Below are positions 25,268 to 35,331 of a stretch of DNA of 37,905 nt, piece by piece. Source of the DNA: Mesorhizobium escarrei (GTDB lineage Bacteria; Pseudomonadota; Alphaproteobacteria; Rhizobiales; Rhizobiaceae); the NCBI RefSeq assembly GCF_935825525.1, contig NZ_CAKXZT010000130.1, positions 1-37,905 of the forward strand, in the 5' to 3' direction. Below the pieces are notes generated by a model that did not search any database, had not been told where the DNA came from, and saw only the letters and a program-made list of their open reading frames with translations. Numbering within the stretch: position 1 is the stretch's first letter; each line of letters opens with the position of its first letter. The translations under genes were made by a program, and so were the position numbers.

Positions 25268-26194
25268 ATGATGAACTTCAAGCTGAAGTCGGTCCGAAAA
25301 CCTGCTGACACTGAGTTCGGAAGTCTTGAGGCTCGGACTGCGCCAGTGAGCGAGGAGAAGATTGCCGAGCGATTAACCGCCGCTCCAGATGGACCTCCTT
25401 CGAAGATTTCCGAATTGGTTCGTCGGCGCATTGTGATCGGAAAAAGCAAGGTCAGCATCGCGCCACCCGTCGAGAACGGTCTCGAAACCGTGTTCAACGC
25501 GGACGAGAGAACTCGTATCGTTTCCACAGATCAATATCCTTGGAAATTGATTTGTGCGCTCGAGATCGACGCAATGACCGGAACTTATGTAGGCACCGGA
25601 TGGGTGGTAGGACCGCGCACACTGATTACGGCCGGGCATTGCGTGTTCGATAGTAAGCAAATGGGGGGCTGGGCTCGCGAGATCAGGGTCACGCCGGGTC
25701 GGGATCGAGAGCGCCGACCCTTCGGCTCCTTTGTCGCAAGACGTTTCTCGACGCTCAATCTCTGGACCGAAAAACAGGACGCCGACTACGACATTGCGGC
25801 GATCCATTTGGATGCAGATCTCTTTCCCGCGACAGAAGCATTTCGGGTCGGGGCGTTGCCTGACGAGGAATTACAGGACTATTTGATTAACGTTTCTGGT
25901 TATCCCGCCTCGCCGGGGGGCGGCACGGAACTTTACTGGGCGAAGAACCGGATCCGCGCCGTCACGACGCGTCGGATATTTTATGACGTCGACACGTCGG
26001 GAGGGCAGAGCGGTGGTCCTGCCTACGTCTTCCCCGACGAGAACGCGCATCCGGTCGTAGTCGGAATCCATGCCTACGGCGAAGGTGGCACGCCCGGCAG
26101 CATTGCTATGCGAGTAAATTCAGCCCCCCGCGTTCTGCCTGAAGTTGTCGAGCAAATTGAGGCTTGGCGAGATGAAGACCTGGAGAGTAGCTAA
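25268..26194 (+). CDS. V8/trypsin-like cytosolic serine protease
   Basis: 308 residues. Two tandem ATG codons (25268, 25271) follow GGAGAGG; the second has the better spacing. Residues ~1-95 are a charged leader that may be a propeptide, ending ETVFNADERTRIVSTDQYPW, the form of a glutamyl-endopeptidase (V8) junction. The protease domain has His124 in LITAGHCVF, Asp175 in DADYDIAAIHL and Ser248 in TSGGQSGGPAY; all three triad residues are present. No signal peptide, so it is probably cytosolic, or exported in a way not visible here. First gene of the cluster; the next starts 11 bases on. It is not closely similar to the protease at 19774-21390, although both accompany sister hydrolases. Confidence 0.88.
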   Translation: MMNFKLKSVRKPADTEFGSLEARTAPVSEEKIAERLTAAPDGPPSKISELVRRRIVIGKSKVSIAPPVENGLETVFNADERTRIVSTDQYPWKLICALEIDAMTGTYVGTGWVVGPRTLITAGHCVFDSKQMGGWAREIRVTPGRDRERRPFGSFVARRFSTLNLWTEKQDADYDIAAIHLDADLFPATEAFRVGALPDEELQDYLINVSGYPASPGGGTELYWAKNRIRAVTTRRIFYDVDTSGGQSGGPAYVFPDENAHPVVVGIHAYGEGGTPGSIAMRVNSAPRVLPEVVEQIEAWRDEDLESS

Positions 26195-26205
26195 CTGGCC
26201 ATTGA

Positions 26206-26478
26206 ATGCTGATGGGCGATGCCGAGAAAATTCTGCATCACGGCCGAGTCGTTCGTTCAAATGGTGAAGGCGTCTCGGAAGCGCTTGTATACGTCACGAC
26301 GGGAACGGCACCGACCCCCGAAATAGCCATCCGCAGTGACGGTGCCGGCCACTTTGGAATTGCGTTGCCACCTGGCCATTTCAAGCTGCAGGCACGGACG
26401 GTGGATGGAAAACTTGGAGTGACCACAATAGTTACGGGGCCGGAAGCGAGCAGCTTCGAGATCAGCATTGCAGACTGA
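26206..26478 (+). CDS. Carboxypeptidase-regulatory-like beta-sandwich protein
   Basis: 90 residues, ATG 26206 (or 26212). GRVVRSNGEGVSEALVYVTT, then RSDGAGHFGIALPPGHFKLQ and ARTVDGKLG form the pattern of a transthyretin-like or carboxypeptidase-regulatory domain: G.V....G.pv..A.V, T...G.F...l..G.y.l.a. Such domains are small beta-sandwiches used for binding or stability. Usually they are fused to a larger enzyme; here one stands alone between a serine protease and an M15-like peptidase. It may be a protein cofactor or substrate adaptor for one of them (inference). Same operon by spacing. Confidence 0.65.
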   Translation: MLMGDAEKILHHGRVVRSNGEGVSEALVYVTTGTAPTPEIAIRSDGAGHFGIALPPGHFKLQARTVDGKLGVTTIVTGPEASSFEISIAD

Positions 26479-26519
26479 CCGACGTCAAAAGACGCTGGTC
26501 GAACGAGGGAGAGAAACCG

Positions 26520-27131
26520 ATGAGCGACCAGAACAATCCATTTCCCGAAACCGAGGCTGCTCCGCGGCCAGCGACCGACATCCCCGACTCTGAACTTGCC
26601 AAAGAGATTAGCAAGGCTAGCGACGAGGACCTGCACGGCGATCCGGACGATCCAAGTCCGCAGCCTTCACCAGGAGAGGCAACATCGATATCGGCATGGC
26701 GGGTTGCGAAATCCCTGCTAACACTCCGTTCACAGGTAAATAGCCTCGCGCCGAGCCGCCTAAAAAAGAGCGACGGCACGATAGGTGACCCCAGCCATCA
26801 GTCGCGAGCATCTGACCACAATCCATGGGTCAAAGACGGCACGGCAGGTGTGGTGACTGCAATGGATATCACGCACGATCCGGACCATGGCTGCAGCGCT
26901 GAAGCCATCGCGAACGCGATTACGCAAGCTAGAGACTCACGTGTAAAATACATCATATGGAACCGGAAAATCGCCAGCTCTTCTGCGGTTGGCGGCGCGC
27001 CGGCATGGGGTTGGCGGAACTATAGTGGCAGGAACGGCCATACGCATCACATCCATGTGTCTGTGAAACCCGAAAAAGCAACTTATGACAGTGAGACCGC
27101 ATGGAATTTACCCCCGTCTCTGACGGCCTAG
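26520..27131 (+). CDS. M15-like zinc peptidase domain protein
   Basis: 203 residues, ATG 26520 with GAGGGAGAG upstream. The first ~60 residues are acidic and disordered (PETEAAPRPATDIPDSE). The C-terminal domain carries the zinc-binding pattern of M15-type D-Ala-D-Ala peptidases and endolysins: His100 in SRASDHNPW, Asp116 in VTAMDITHDP and His179 in HTHHIHVSV. VKYIIWNRKI and WGWRNYSGRNGHTHH are typical of the phage-associated subgroup. It would cut peptidoglycan cross-links or a related peptide. No signal peptide or membrane helix, so export would need lysis, another protein or a pore. The 253-residue membrane-type protein downstream might supply one (inference). Confidence 0.75.
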   Translation: MSDQNNPFPETEAAPRPATDIPDSELAKEISKASDEDLHGDPDDPSPQPSPGEATSISAWRVAKSLLTLRSQVNSLAPSRLKKSDGTIGDPSHQSRASDHNPWVKDGTAGVVTAMDITHDPDHGCSAEAIANAITQARDSRVKYIIWNRKIASSSAVGGAPAWGWRNYSGRNGHTHHIHVSVKPEKATYDSETAWNLPPSLTA

Positions 27132-27587
27132 CATCCAAAATTGAATGCCGCTCCGAACGAGCGTGATGGAGGTGTTTCCGAAGCTGGTATGAAACCTTAG
27201 TGCACGAGTTCGGATTCCGGCGGAGGGTTGCCCAAACGTACTTCGTCAGGCGCTTGCGGGGCTTGTCTCGCCACTAGCGCTGATCGGCATCAGCCTCCCG
27301 TTTCGATATCAAAGGCAGCTTTTAGGGCCGCAATACTTGCTTCTGCGCTGCGAACCTCGGCGTTCAATGTTCTCCTGTCCTTTCCAACATGCTGAAGGTG
27401 GAGAGGATGATGTCACCGCTATAAGAATCAGCACATTAGAAAGAACAGTTCGAGGCTACTGCGTGGGTGCCGTTTAGCAACCTAGCTATGATGGAGAAAA
27501 ATTTCCGTGCGCCGTAACCCCATGTTTCTATTGTGGATGATGGGCAGCAGCTTGGAAATGTTCGGGAGTTGAAGAAAGGCTAAGCGA
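27132..27587. other. Gap inside the second cluster, nothing recognisable
   Basis: About 455 bases between the M15-like gene and the hydrolase. No gene seen. The gap is large for an operon, so the hydrolase may have its own promoter. Confidence 0.4.
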
Positions 27588-28526
27588 ATGGCCCACGTTA
27601 CATTCATTCATGGTGTTGGCAACAAACCCGACGTGACTACGCTGCATGATATTTGGCTGCGCAACCTTGCCGAAGGTCCAGAGGGCCTGGACCTGGAACT
27701 AAGAGGCGTCACTTCTTCCATGGTATATTGGGCGGACGTTCTTTACAATGAGCCCGACCTAAATGTCGCCGCGTATGAAAGCGCCTCTGTATCCCCGATC
27801 GAGGAGACTTTTGCCAACGCTTCAACTGGCGTGCCGACCACCGAGAGTGCGGAAGAGGCTGCGTTCCTAGTGGGGGTGGCCGCAAAGATCGGTGGAACAT
27901 TGGCAGCGACGGAGGCTGTTGCGGCGATCGCGCCGGAGAGCACGCATGAAGGCGCTGCATACGAAAGAGTGCCTCTTCCCTGGCTTGTCAAAAAAATCTT
28001 TCTCGAAACCTTCCTGCGCGACGTACATCACTACCTCTTCAATACGCAGCACAGCCCGCGGCCGGGAACCACATACCGAATTCAAAATGAGATCCGGCAG
28101 AGGTTTGTCGCAGCGCTGCAGGCTCCTATCAACAATGGGCCCCATATCGTCGTGAGCCACAGTATGGGCACTGTTATCGCCTACGATTGCCTAAAGCGCA
28201 TCGACGATTGCGCCCGCGTCAATGGGCTTGTCACAATTGGAAGCCCGCTTGGGCTGGACGAGATTCAGGACAAGCTACAACCAGGTTGGACGCGGGCCGA
28301 CGGGTTTCCGAGCAAGAAGGTCAGCGGATCATGGTTAAATGTCTTCGATAAGCTCGATCCGGTTTGCGGCTTCGATCCGTTTCTGGCAAACGATTTTAGA
28401 GCAACCGGATTGGCAAAGTTAGAGGATATCGAGGTATCGAATGAGGGAGCTTGGCGCCACTCTATCGTCAAGTACCTTCGCGCGCCTTCGTTCCAGAAGT
28501 CACTGAAGGAGATGCTGAGTCTTTGA
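27588..28526 (+). CDS. Cytosolic alpha/beta hydrolase (lipase/esterase-like), paralogue 2
   Basis: 312 residues from ATG 27588. It aligns along its full length with the hydrolase at 21387-22328: MAHVTFIHGVGNKPD, SSMVYWADVLYNEPDLNVAA, YERVPLPWL, HIVVSHSMGTVIAYDCLKRI with nucleophile Ser192, NGLVTIGSPLGLDEIQDKL, WLNVFDKLDPVCGFDPFLAN and the WRHSIVKYL histidine. The middle segment (about residues 80-125) differs and is richer in alanine, the place where lid or substrate-pocket changes are expected. No signal peptide. It sits in a cluster with a serine protease, as the first copy does, but on the other strand and with other partners, so the pairing is likely functional. Confidence 0.88.
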   Translation: MAHVTFIHGVGNKPDVTTLHDIWLRNLAEGPEGLDLELRGVTSSMVYWADVLYNEPDLNVAAYESASVSPIEETFANASTGVPTTESAEEAAFLVGVAAKIGGTLAATEAVAAIAPESTHEGAAYERVPLPWLVKKIFLETFLRDVHHYLFNTQHSPRPGTTYRIQNEIRQRFVAALQAPINNGPHIVVSHSMGTVIAYDCLKRIDDCARVNGLVTIGSPLGLDEIQDKLQPGWTRADGFPSKKVSGSWLNVFDKLDPVCGFDPFLANDFRATGLAKLEDIEVSNEGAWRHSIVKYLRAPSFQKSLKEMLSL

Positions 28527-28977
28527 CAACGCACGTGTTTGATTCCGAGATATGCAGTTCGCTGGCAAACGCGTTCGACGTCCGATCGCAGGAGCGCAAA
28601 TATGTCTTTCCCTACCGTCTCGTTGGACCGCCCGCTGTTGGCGCGCGATATGGGAAAGCTAGATCGTATGAGAATCAACGTCAGGCGGTCTGCAGACATC
28701 CGCAAAGGCCGGCGCGCGGTTCGCTGTTTGCCAACCGATTGCATACCTGTTGGCCTCCCTCCTTCGCTACGCAGTTCGCCTGGAAGGACCTATTGAGTCA
28801 GCCGCCTTACCTCCAGCATTCGACGACTGGAGGAGGGCTTCGATCGCACGAATCTCGCGGAGGCGTTGTTGGCGTTTAGATACATTGCTGCACGGGTTGG
28901 CCCCTGAGCCATGGCTGAGAGGCAAAACGGGGCTCTTGGGACCAGGGCTAAGTACTGGCAAAGAAAGGTAGAGTCAC
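28527..28977. other. Gap with possible gene remains
   Basis: About 450 bases. A stretch near 28826-28908 can be read as RRLEEGFDRTNLAEALLAFR followed by YIAARVGP and a stop, which looks like a real C-terminus, but no start or body is recognisable in the same frame. Otherwise nothing. Confidence 0.35.
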
Positions 28978-29739
28978 ATGGTTGTCAATCCAAGGGCATT
29001 CATCCAGAGCGCGGAACTCGGGACGTTAGACCCGGCAGACATAGAATTGGGTGAAGTTGAAACTGAAACTGCAGCACTCAACCTCGACAAGTTACCAGAC
29101 GGGGTTGTTTCCGGAACCACGCTCATCGACTTTTCAGCAGTACCTAGCATGGCGGTCCGGGCCGGTGTCTCGCTCTCGATGCTTTTTGCCAGCCGGGTCG
29201 CGACAAAGGCGATGAAGCAAGAGGATGATGAGGACGATTGGCTCGCCTCATATACGTCCAATCTTGGGCAGTTAGGCTTTTCGCTTGCTGGTTCGGCGAT
29301 CATTAATTCAAAATTCAGGAAAACCGGCTTGAGGGTTCACAAGGCAATAATTCCGTTCCTGACGGTCGCCTTTGGCGGCGCGGCCGTAGGCCCGATCATT
29401 CTAGCGGGCCTTAGAAATCTTCAAGAAGCCGATGCCGGCTCTCCGTGGATAAAGCTTTTGGATCGCGAGACGCGTCGGTTCAAGGCGCGAGAACTCCACT
29501 TCGCGGCGGTCAGCAGCAACGAAACCGACACCAGCATTCGGTATGCAATCGCACGCTTGAACGTTGATCTCAACGAAACGAATATTCTATTTTTCAAGTT
29601 GACTGAGGCGGAGGCCCACTTCGAGAGCTCGACAACGACGATGTCTGCGAACAATAGTCTTTTGGCGGCGATGGAGGTCGATCTGCGGATACGCTTGGGT
29701 GCCTTGACGAAGGCGCATATTGCAAGTGCGGAACTTTAG
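28978..29739 (+). CDS. 253-residue protein with two hydrophobic segments
   Basis: ATG 28978, preceded by AAAGGTAG. I do not recognise the family. Residues ~55-75 (VPSMAVRAGVSLSMLFASRV) and ~123-145 (AIIPFLTVAFGGAAVGPIIL) are hydrophobic and glycine/alanine-rich, of the kind that inserts into membranes. An acidic stretch (QEDDEDDW) follows the first. The C-terminal 80 residues are helical and polar (RYAIARLNVDLNETNILFFK). It may be a membrane-active or pore-type component, or a scaffold for the next gene product. It lies between the hydrolase and the coiled-coil gene on the same strand. Confidence 0.6.
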   Translation: MVVNPRAFIQSAELGTLDPADIELGEVETETAALNLDKLPDGVVSGTTLIDFSAVPSMAVRAGVSLSMLFASRVATKAMKQEDDEDDWLASYTSNLGQLGFSLAGSAIINSKFRKTGLRVHKAIIPFLTVAFGGAAVGPIILAGLRNLQEADAGSPWIKLLDRETRRFKARELHFAAVSSNETDTSIRYAIARLNVDLNETNILFFKLTEAEAHFESSTTTMSANNSLLAAMEVDLRIRLGALTKAHIASAEL

Positions 29740-30048
29740 TGGCTCGCTTTTTGAATGGGTCTGCAAATAAACGCTAGGCCTTCCGATGGACGACCCTTTA
29801 ATCCGGGCTACGGTGGCCGCCGATGTCTGCCTGAAACACGGCATCCGCGAAATGTTGTCAACAGCAAGGAGCTCGTTCGGCATCGAAGCTACTCGATACT
29901 GTTGGGCGTGGACATTCTGGCCGTACTTCTGGCGCCATCTGTACAAAATCTGGAGGCGATCTTCCGGGCATGTATTGAGCGTAAACGCCGTTCGACGAAC
30001 GACCGGCCCTCCTCAACCATAATTGTTCCCGAACAACGAGCTTGTCTC
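29740..30048. other. Leader of the coiled-coil gene, no gene seen
   Basis: 309 bases before the two upstream ATG codons (30049, 30053). No promoter motif is clear. Open frames here are out of phase with the downstream protein. Confidence 0.35.
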
Positions 30049-30058
30049 ATGAATGTGC

Positions 30059-31327
<1,269 letters not shown>

Positions 31328-31440
31328 TTTTGGCAGTTTGAGACGGTAGGCTCTCGTCAATTTTGTGTCAAACGGCTTCCAAAACGCACTCCAATCGGCG
31401 TCCAATTCTGGCTCTGACGCAATCTCGATGAAGTGTGCGT

Positions 31441-31590
31441 TCATGCAGCGCCGATCAATCTGGCTTGAAGGAGATCGAGCTTTCCGCGTCCGTACATCTG
31501 GCGCTTCACGAGCTTGAGTTTCGTAATCTGGCCCTCCTTCTGACCGTTTGACCAGGGTTCGGTGATCGCGGCGCGGACGGCTGCGCGGTC
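31441..31590 (-). pseudogene. ISL3-family transposase C-terminal scrap
   Basis: The minus strand encodes EPWSNGQKEGQITKLKLVKR, then QMYGRGKLDLLQARLIGAA and a stop, the characteristic end of ISL3-type transposases (SNGQ.EGQI..LK..KR.MYGR...LL.AR). The rest of the element is absent. The scrap ends at the IS6 element's left border, so IS6 may have arrived inside or next to it. Confidence 0.75.
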
Positions 31591-31595
31591 GCGAG

Positions 31596-32413
31596 GGCAT
31601 TGTCAGATTAACGCGAACCGATATCAGATTCCTGCAGATAGCTGAGCTTTAGGCCGCGGCGAGTTGACGCCAGTCGGCAAGAGCGGCGGCGCGGTTGAGC
31701 TTGTAATTGTCTCGGCTGTAGAGACCGCGCTCCTGGTTGAAATGATTCTGCACGGACGAATGAACGGCGGCGAATTTCTGCAAACTTCGCATCTGTCGGA
31801 AGCGAAGCATCGCGCGTTCTCGTCGTCGAAACGGCTGGTGTGAGTTCTCAGCTCGATTGTTCAGCCAGCGGCCGGTCTCCTGCCTGTCGGCGCAGCCTAG
31901 GACCTTCATCGCGGCGCCATAGGAACGCAGCTTGTCTGTCACGATCACTTTGGGTCGACCATAGTTTTTCAACGTTTTTCGCAGGAATTTCAGCGCTGCC
32001 TTTCGGTCCCGCTTCTTTGAGACAAACGCTTCAAGGACCTCGCCTTCGTGATCGACAGCCCGCCAAAGGTAGTAGGTCTGCCCGTTGATCTTGACGAAGA
32101 CTTCGTCGAGGTGCCATTGCAATTGTGGCCTGGCGCGCATCCCTTGCGCCCGCTTGCGCCGGATCTCGGCGGCGAATATCGGGCCGAAACGGTTCCACCA
32201 GTACCGGATCGTCTCGTGGCTGACATCGATTCCGCGCTCGTGCAGCAGATCCTCGACATTGCGTAGTGAAAGCGGGAAGCGCACGTACAGCATCACCGCG
32301 AGGCGGATGATCTCGGGTGAGGTCTTGAAATAGCGGAACGGGCTGTGTTTTGTCATCCGCTGATGCTAGGCGACCGCATCGCCCGCTTCAATCAAACTTG
32401 CTCTGACAGTGCC
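31596..32413 (-). mobile_element. Complete IS6-family insertion sequence
   Basis: 818 bases bounded by inverted ends: left GGCATTGTCAGATTA, right end (reverse complement) GGCACTGTCAGAGCA, matching at 11 of the first 12 bases. It contains one transposase gene. The 8 bases flanking the left (GTCGCGAG) and right (GCAGCAGC) sides differ, so no target duplication is present. That points to recombination or a deletion next to the element and not simple insertion. It interrupts the nucleoside deoxyribosyltransferase-like gene at 32414 and borders an ISL3 scrap on the other side. Confidence 0.85.
31649..32356 (-). CDS. IS6-family DDE transposase
   Basis: 235 residues from ATG 32356, intact. MTKHSPFRYFKTSPEIIRLA is the usual IS6 N-terminus, followed by helix-turn-helix ERGIDVSHETIRYWWNRFGP. 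The catalytic triad is Asp in WHLDEVFVKI, Asp in VIVTDKLRSYG and Glu in NNRAENSHQPFRRRERAM. Full family length. The transposase should be active, so the element may still be able to form cointegrates and move neighbouring genes. Confidence 0.93.
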   Translation of the reverse strand: MTKHSPFRYFKTSPEIIRLAVMLYVRFPLSLRNVEDLLHERGIDVSHETIRYWWNRFGPIFAAEIRRKRAQGMRARPQLQWHLDEVFVKINGQTYYLWRAVDHEGEVLEAFVSKKRDRKAALKFLRKTLKNYGRPKVIVTDKLRSYGAAMKVLGCADRQETGRWLNNRAENSHQPFRRRERAMLRFRQMRSLQKFAAVHSSVQNHFNQERGLYSRDNYKLNRAAALADWRQLAAA

Positions 32414-33083
32414 GCAGCAGCAATGCGAGTGCGGTCGGATAGGTCGCAGGCGGATTTCCGTTGCTCGCGACCAGCGCCCGTGCGAGCTGCATGCGCATGT
32501 TTGGAGCTGCGGCGCGCACCTCGCGCACCTTGGTCTGGAATGCAGCGAGCTTTGCAAGCTGGTCCTTGGTCGTGGTCGCCTTGGCCGGGTCGACATCGTC
32601 CGGATAGCCCGCGATCGACTGGTGCATCGGCGAAAGCCAGTCGCGGAGCGCCAAGATGCCATCCTTGATCGGAGGCCGGAGGCCGGCGACGGTGTCGTCG
32701 GTGATGTCACCCTCCGGAAGCGGATAGCGCACGGTGCGCATCTGCACGACGTCGAACAACTGCTTCGACCAGTCAGCCGCAAGTAGGACACAGCCCAACT
32801 TCTGCGCCGCGTGCCGGATACCGACTTCGTAATAGACGTTGCCGTTCGGGATCGTCATGTCCGCCAGCACTAGATCGGCGAAATAAAGCCGCTCCAGCAT
32901 CTGGCCGATGATCAATGAGCCGGTGTCCTGGTCGGCGCGGACTGGTTCATAGCCGAGATCCTTGATGACCGGAACGTAGCCGCGATCCCAAAGCGCGTTG
33001 AAATCAATCTCGGCCGGCCCGCGCCCGGGTTCGGCCTGGGTTGGCTTGCGGCCGTACGGCATGATCATGAAACAAACTGGCAT
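32388..33083 (-). pseudogene. Deoxyribosyltransferase/TIR-like domain of a DUF4071 protein, truncated by IS6
   Basis: ATG 33083, 12 bases after the SLOG-like gene, same operon. MPVCFMIMPYGRKPTQAE, then LWDRGYVPVIKDLGYEPVRA, DQDTGSLIIGQMLERLYFAD, ADMTIPNGNVYYEVGIRHAA and MRTVRYPLPEG are the N-terminal domain of TRAFs-binding (DUF4071) proteins, a nucleoside 2-deoxyribosyltransferase/TIR-like Rossmann fold. The Glu in NVYYEVGIRHA is the likely catalytic residue. The native sequence ends at ALALLLR (32414). Six foreign codons from the IS6 end follow before a stop. The large TPR-like C-terminal part is lost. It could still make a ~226-residue domain protein, but the original fusion is broken. Confidence 0.8.
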
Positions 33084-33095
33084 CCAAGTATTCCC

Positions 33096-33680
33096 TCAAT
33101 CCCACAACTTTCTGGTGTCCAGCCAGTAAATCCGCGATGTCTTGCGGCGCGCCTCCTCCATGAGATGTTGCGTCCCGCCCGGACCGTCGCCGCCCTCACC
33201 GTTCCACAAGCAGATGAAGGCCATCCTGTCGCCGCCAAATCGCGCTGCCGAGTCCAGCATCCACTGATTGTTGCGCTCATAGGCATTCCCGCCTTCGCCA
33301 AGCGGTCCCAGTTCGTCGGGCGCGACGCGCAGCGTCGCCTTCGCTTTGACCGCGAGATAGCGTTCGTGCCAACTGCCGTCGGCGAAATCCACCGAATTGG
33401 CAAGAAACGTCGACCCGTCGAACGGAATGTAGATTTCAACCGGCATCTCGCGCTCGAGACAGGCCTCGGCGAACAGCAGATCGCCGCCGCAAGCGCCCCC
33501 GCAAATTGCAAGGTCACCTCGGGTGACGCCAATCTTCGGCAGCGCGTCGGCAATGGCAGCGGCGGCCGCAGGCTCTTTGTCCGGGGGGAATCGCGGAATC
33601 TTTCGATCGGGCGCGTCGACCATGTGGCCGCTGAACAGTGCTACGGTACTCGGCGGTCTGACGGTTTCAACGCTGGACAT
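33096..33680 (-). CDS. SLOG/LOG-like Rossmann protein
   Basis: 194 residues. The ATG at 33680 (MSSVETVRPPSTVALFSGH) is chosen because the sequence upstream in the same frame is not protein-like. SGHMVDAPDRKIPRFP, then DLAICGGACGGDLLFAEACL, VEIYIPFDGSTFL, GNAYERNNQWMLDSAARF and ICLWNGEGGDGPGGTQ follow the paralogue at the left edge (2-583) step by step. The glycine loops suggest a Rossmannoid nucleotide-binding or -processing protein of the SLOG type (inference). It sits between the TIR gene upstream and the deoxyribosyltransferase-like gene downstream. A sensor or a ligand-making enzyme for the TIR protein is conceivable. Confidence 0.75.
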   Translation of the reverse strand: MSSVETVRPPSTVALFSGHMVDAPDRKIPRFPPDKEPAAAAAIADALPKIGVTRGDLAICGGACGGDLLFAEACLEREMPVEIYIPFDGSTFLANSVDFADGSWHERYLAVKAKATLRVAPDELGPLGEGGNAYERNNQWMLDSAARFGGDRMAFICLWNGEGGDGPGGTQHLMEEARRKTSRIYWLDTRKLWD

Positions 33681-33897
33681 CGCGACGCCTGAATTGACGG
33701 ATCGGATCGCTAGATCCGAGTGCCTGAGGTGCCAAGGATAGCCGGAAGCGGTAGGCTTGTCGAAGACAGACCGCGCATAGAAAACGCACGAGATTTGGGC
33801 AGCACAGCAGCAACCGGGGCCCCGGCCTTTCCTGCGCAATGCTTTTTACCGATCAATGGCTCTACCGGATGCGCGCAACATAACAATACATCCACTG

Positions 33898-35331
33898 TCA
33901 GTAAGGCGACGCGACCGGTGATGCCTCCTCCGAAAGCCGTTGCCCGGCCGCTTCGCCGACTGGGACGTCCAGAAGAGCACGGAACTCTTTGATGTTATCT
34001 CGAACCTGTTGACTTTTGTCGAGATCATACTCCTTCAGAAACTGTTCGATGCTGGTGAGAAGCAAACGGACTTTCGTGGAGATTTCGGCTTTTTTGCGCC
34101 GCACCGCCGGGCGTGCCAGAGTGCGCTTTGTCGCACGGGTCGCATAGTGAAGCGGGATCAGGCTCGATCCACCGTCCACTGCCCGTAGTTTCTCGAACTC
34201 CTGTTCGAGGCACTCAACAAGCTGGCCAATGTTGGCCGAAACCGACCTCTCTTGCACAAGGTAGAAATAGATACGGTCAAACTCCCAGAGGCTCACGGCA
34301 CAAGCGCTGAGCTGATCCTTTGTGAGCTTGCTTGTCTCCTTTCCATTGAACGTCCGCTGAATCTCCCACTCAGCCGGATGAATCATAATGGCCTTCTTCG
34401 CTTCAAACGAAGGTATCTTGGCGTATCGCCTCGACTCCGCTTCGAGCACGGGTGCGCAATTCGGAGCCAGCAAGTGTGTTACGAGCTGCCTTATTCTCCC
34501 GCGCCGGCTCTCGCACGCCCTCTTGATCCCGTTGCCTATTGCAAGCTTGCCGTCATCAGGACTGATCTCGAACCGATTTTCCGTCAGAAGCAGTGCGCCC
34601 ATATTCATGGCATAGCCATCCAGCTCTTCAAGCAACTCGTTGTAAAGATCTAGCAGATAAGAGTTGTCGGCCTTCATGGTGGCGCCGTAGGTTCTAAGAC
34701 CGGCAATCGTCTCGCGCGCACCGGTGAACCTGTCGATCCAGCTCTGCCGCGCGCACTCTTCGATCGGCTCGTTGAACGTTTTGCGTCTAAAAATCTCTTC
34801 CAGGTCGGGAATGAGTTTGTCCGCAGGCAGAGGCCCGATGGTTTTTACCGCGTCCTTGAATTTGGTCCAGTTGTCATCGAAAGCCTTCTCCCACTCCTCC
34901 CGGCGCGGCGCGTCCGGTTTCATAGAGGTCACAATCGCCGCGCAGAGCTTTTTTGTATCTTCGCGATCGAAAGTCGTCGACTGAAATGCGCCTAGCGGGC
35001 CCCTCAACTCATCCGGCGAAACCCCCAGTAGATAGGTGTAGAGCGCGCCCCCAGACTGCTTCTCATTCTTTCGGACGGCCCTGGCAAGCGCTCCGGCTTC
35101 GAAGTGAATCCATCCGGATTGCAACGCTTCCCGCGTGACGCACACGAGCCCGGCGTTGGCTCTCTCCAGCTCCTTCTCGACCGCATCGAACCAACGAGTA
35201 CCCTTGGGGATGTTGTCCGACATGAACAGGCTGGTTTCCTGAAGACCTGGAATGAATTGCGGCAGGTAAGAGCCTAACACTTTCGCGAGAAGCCGGCTTC
35301 TTTCCTCAGACCAGCATATGAAAATATTCAT
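33898..35331 (-). CDS. N-terminal TIR-domain protein with a long helical C-terminus
   Basis: 477 residues from ATG 35331. TIR domain ~1-130: MNIFICWSEERSRLLAKVLG, SLFMSDNIPKGTRWFDAVEK (BB-loop region), GLVCVTREALQ and WIHFEAGALAR, with catalytic Glu78 as in bacterial TIR NADases that carry FEAGA. Residues ~130-477 are mainly helical without a known domain, probably sensor or oligomerisation parts. It is the first gene of the minus-strand operon TIR - SLOG-like - deoxyribosyltransferase-like. The gap of 217 bases to the SLOG-like gene holds no gene. TIR proteins of this kind cleave NAD or make cyclic ADP-ribose-type signals on activation. The trigger is unknown. Confidence 0.88.
   Translation of the reverse strand: MNIFICWSEERSRLLAKVLGSYLPQFIPGLQETSLFMSDNIPKGTRWFDAVEKELERANAGLVCVTREALQSGWIHFEAGALARAVRKNEKQSGGALYTYLLGVSPDELRGPLGAFQSTTFDREDTKKLCAAIVTSMKPDAPRREEWEKAFDDNWTKFKDAVKTIGPLPADKLIPDLEEIFRRKTFNEPIEECARQSWIDRFTGARETIAGLRTYGATMKADNSYLLDLYNELLEELDGYAMNMGALLLTENRFEISPDDGKLAIGNGIKRACESRRGRIRQLVTHLLAPNCAPVLEAESRRYAKIPSFEAKKAIMIHPAEWEIQRTFNGKETSKLTKDQLSACAVSLWEFDRIYFYLVQERSVSANIGQLVECLEQEFEKLRAVDGGSSLIPLHYATRATKRTLARPAVRRKKAEISTKVRLLLTSIEQFLKEYDLDKSQQVRDNIKEFRALLDVPVGEAAGQRLSEEASPVASPY

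Noticed and set aside
28450..28880. Open frames after the second hydrolase as a further operon gene
   Set aside because: Composition is not protein-like and no start or motif is visible; only a possible C-terminal fragment near 28826-28908.
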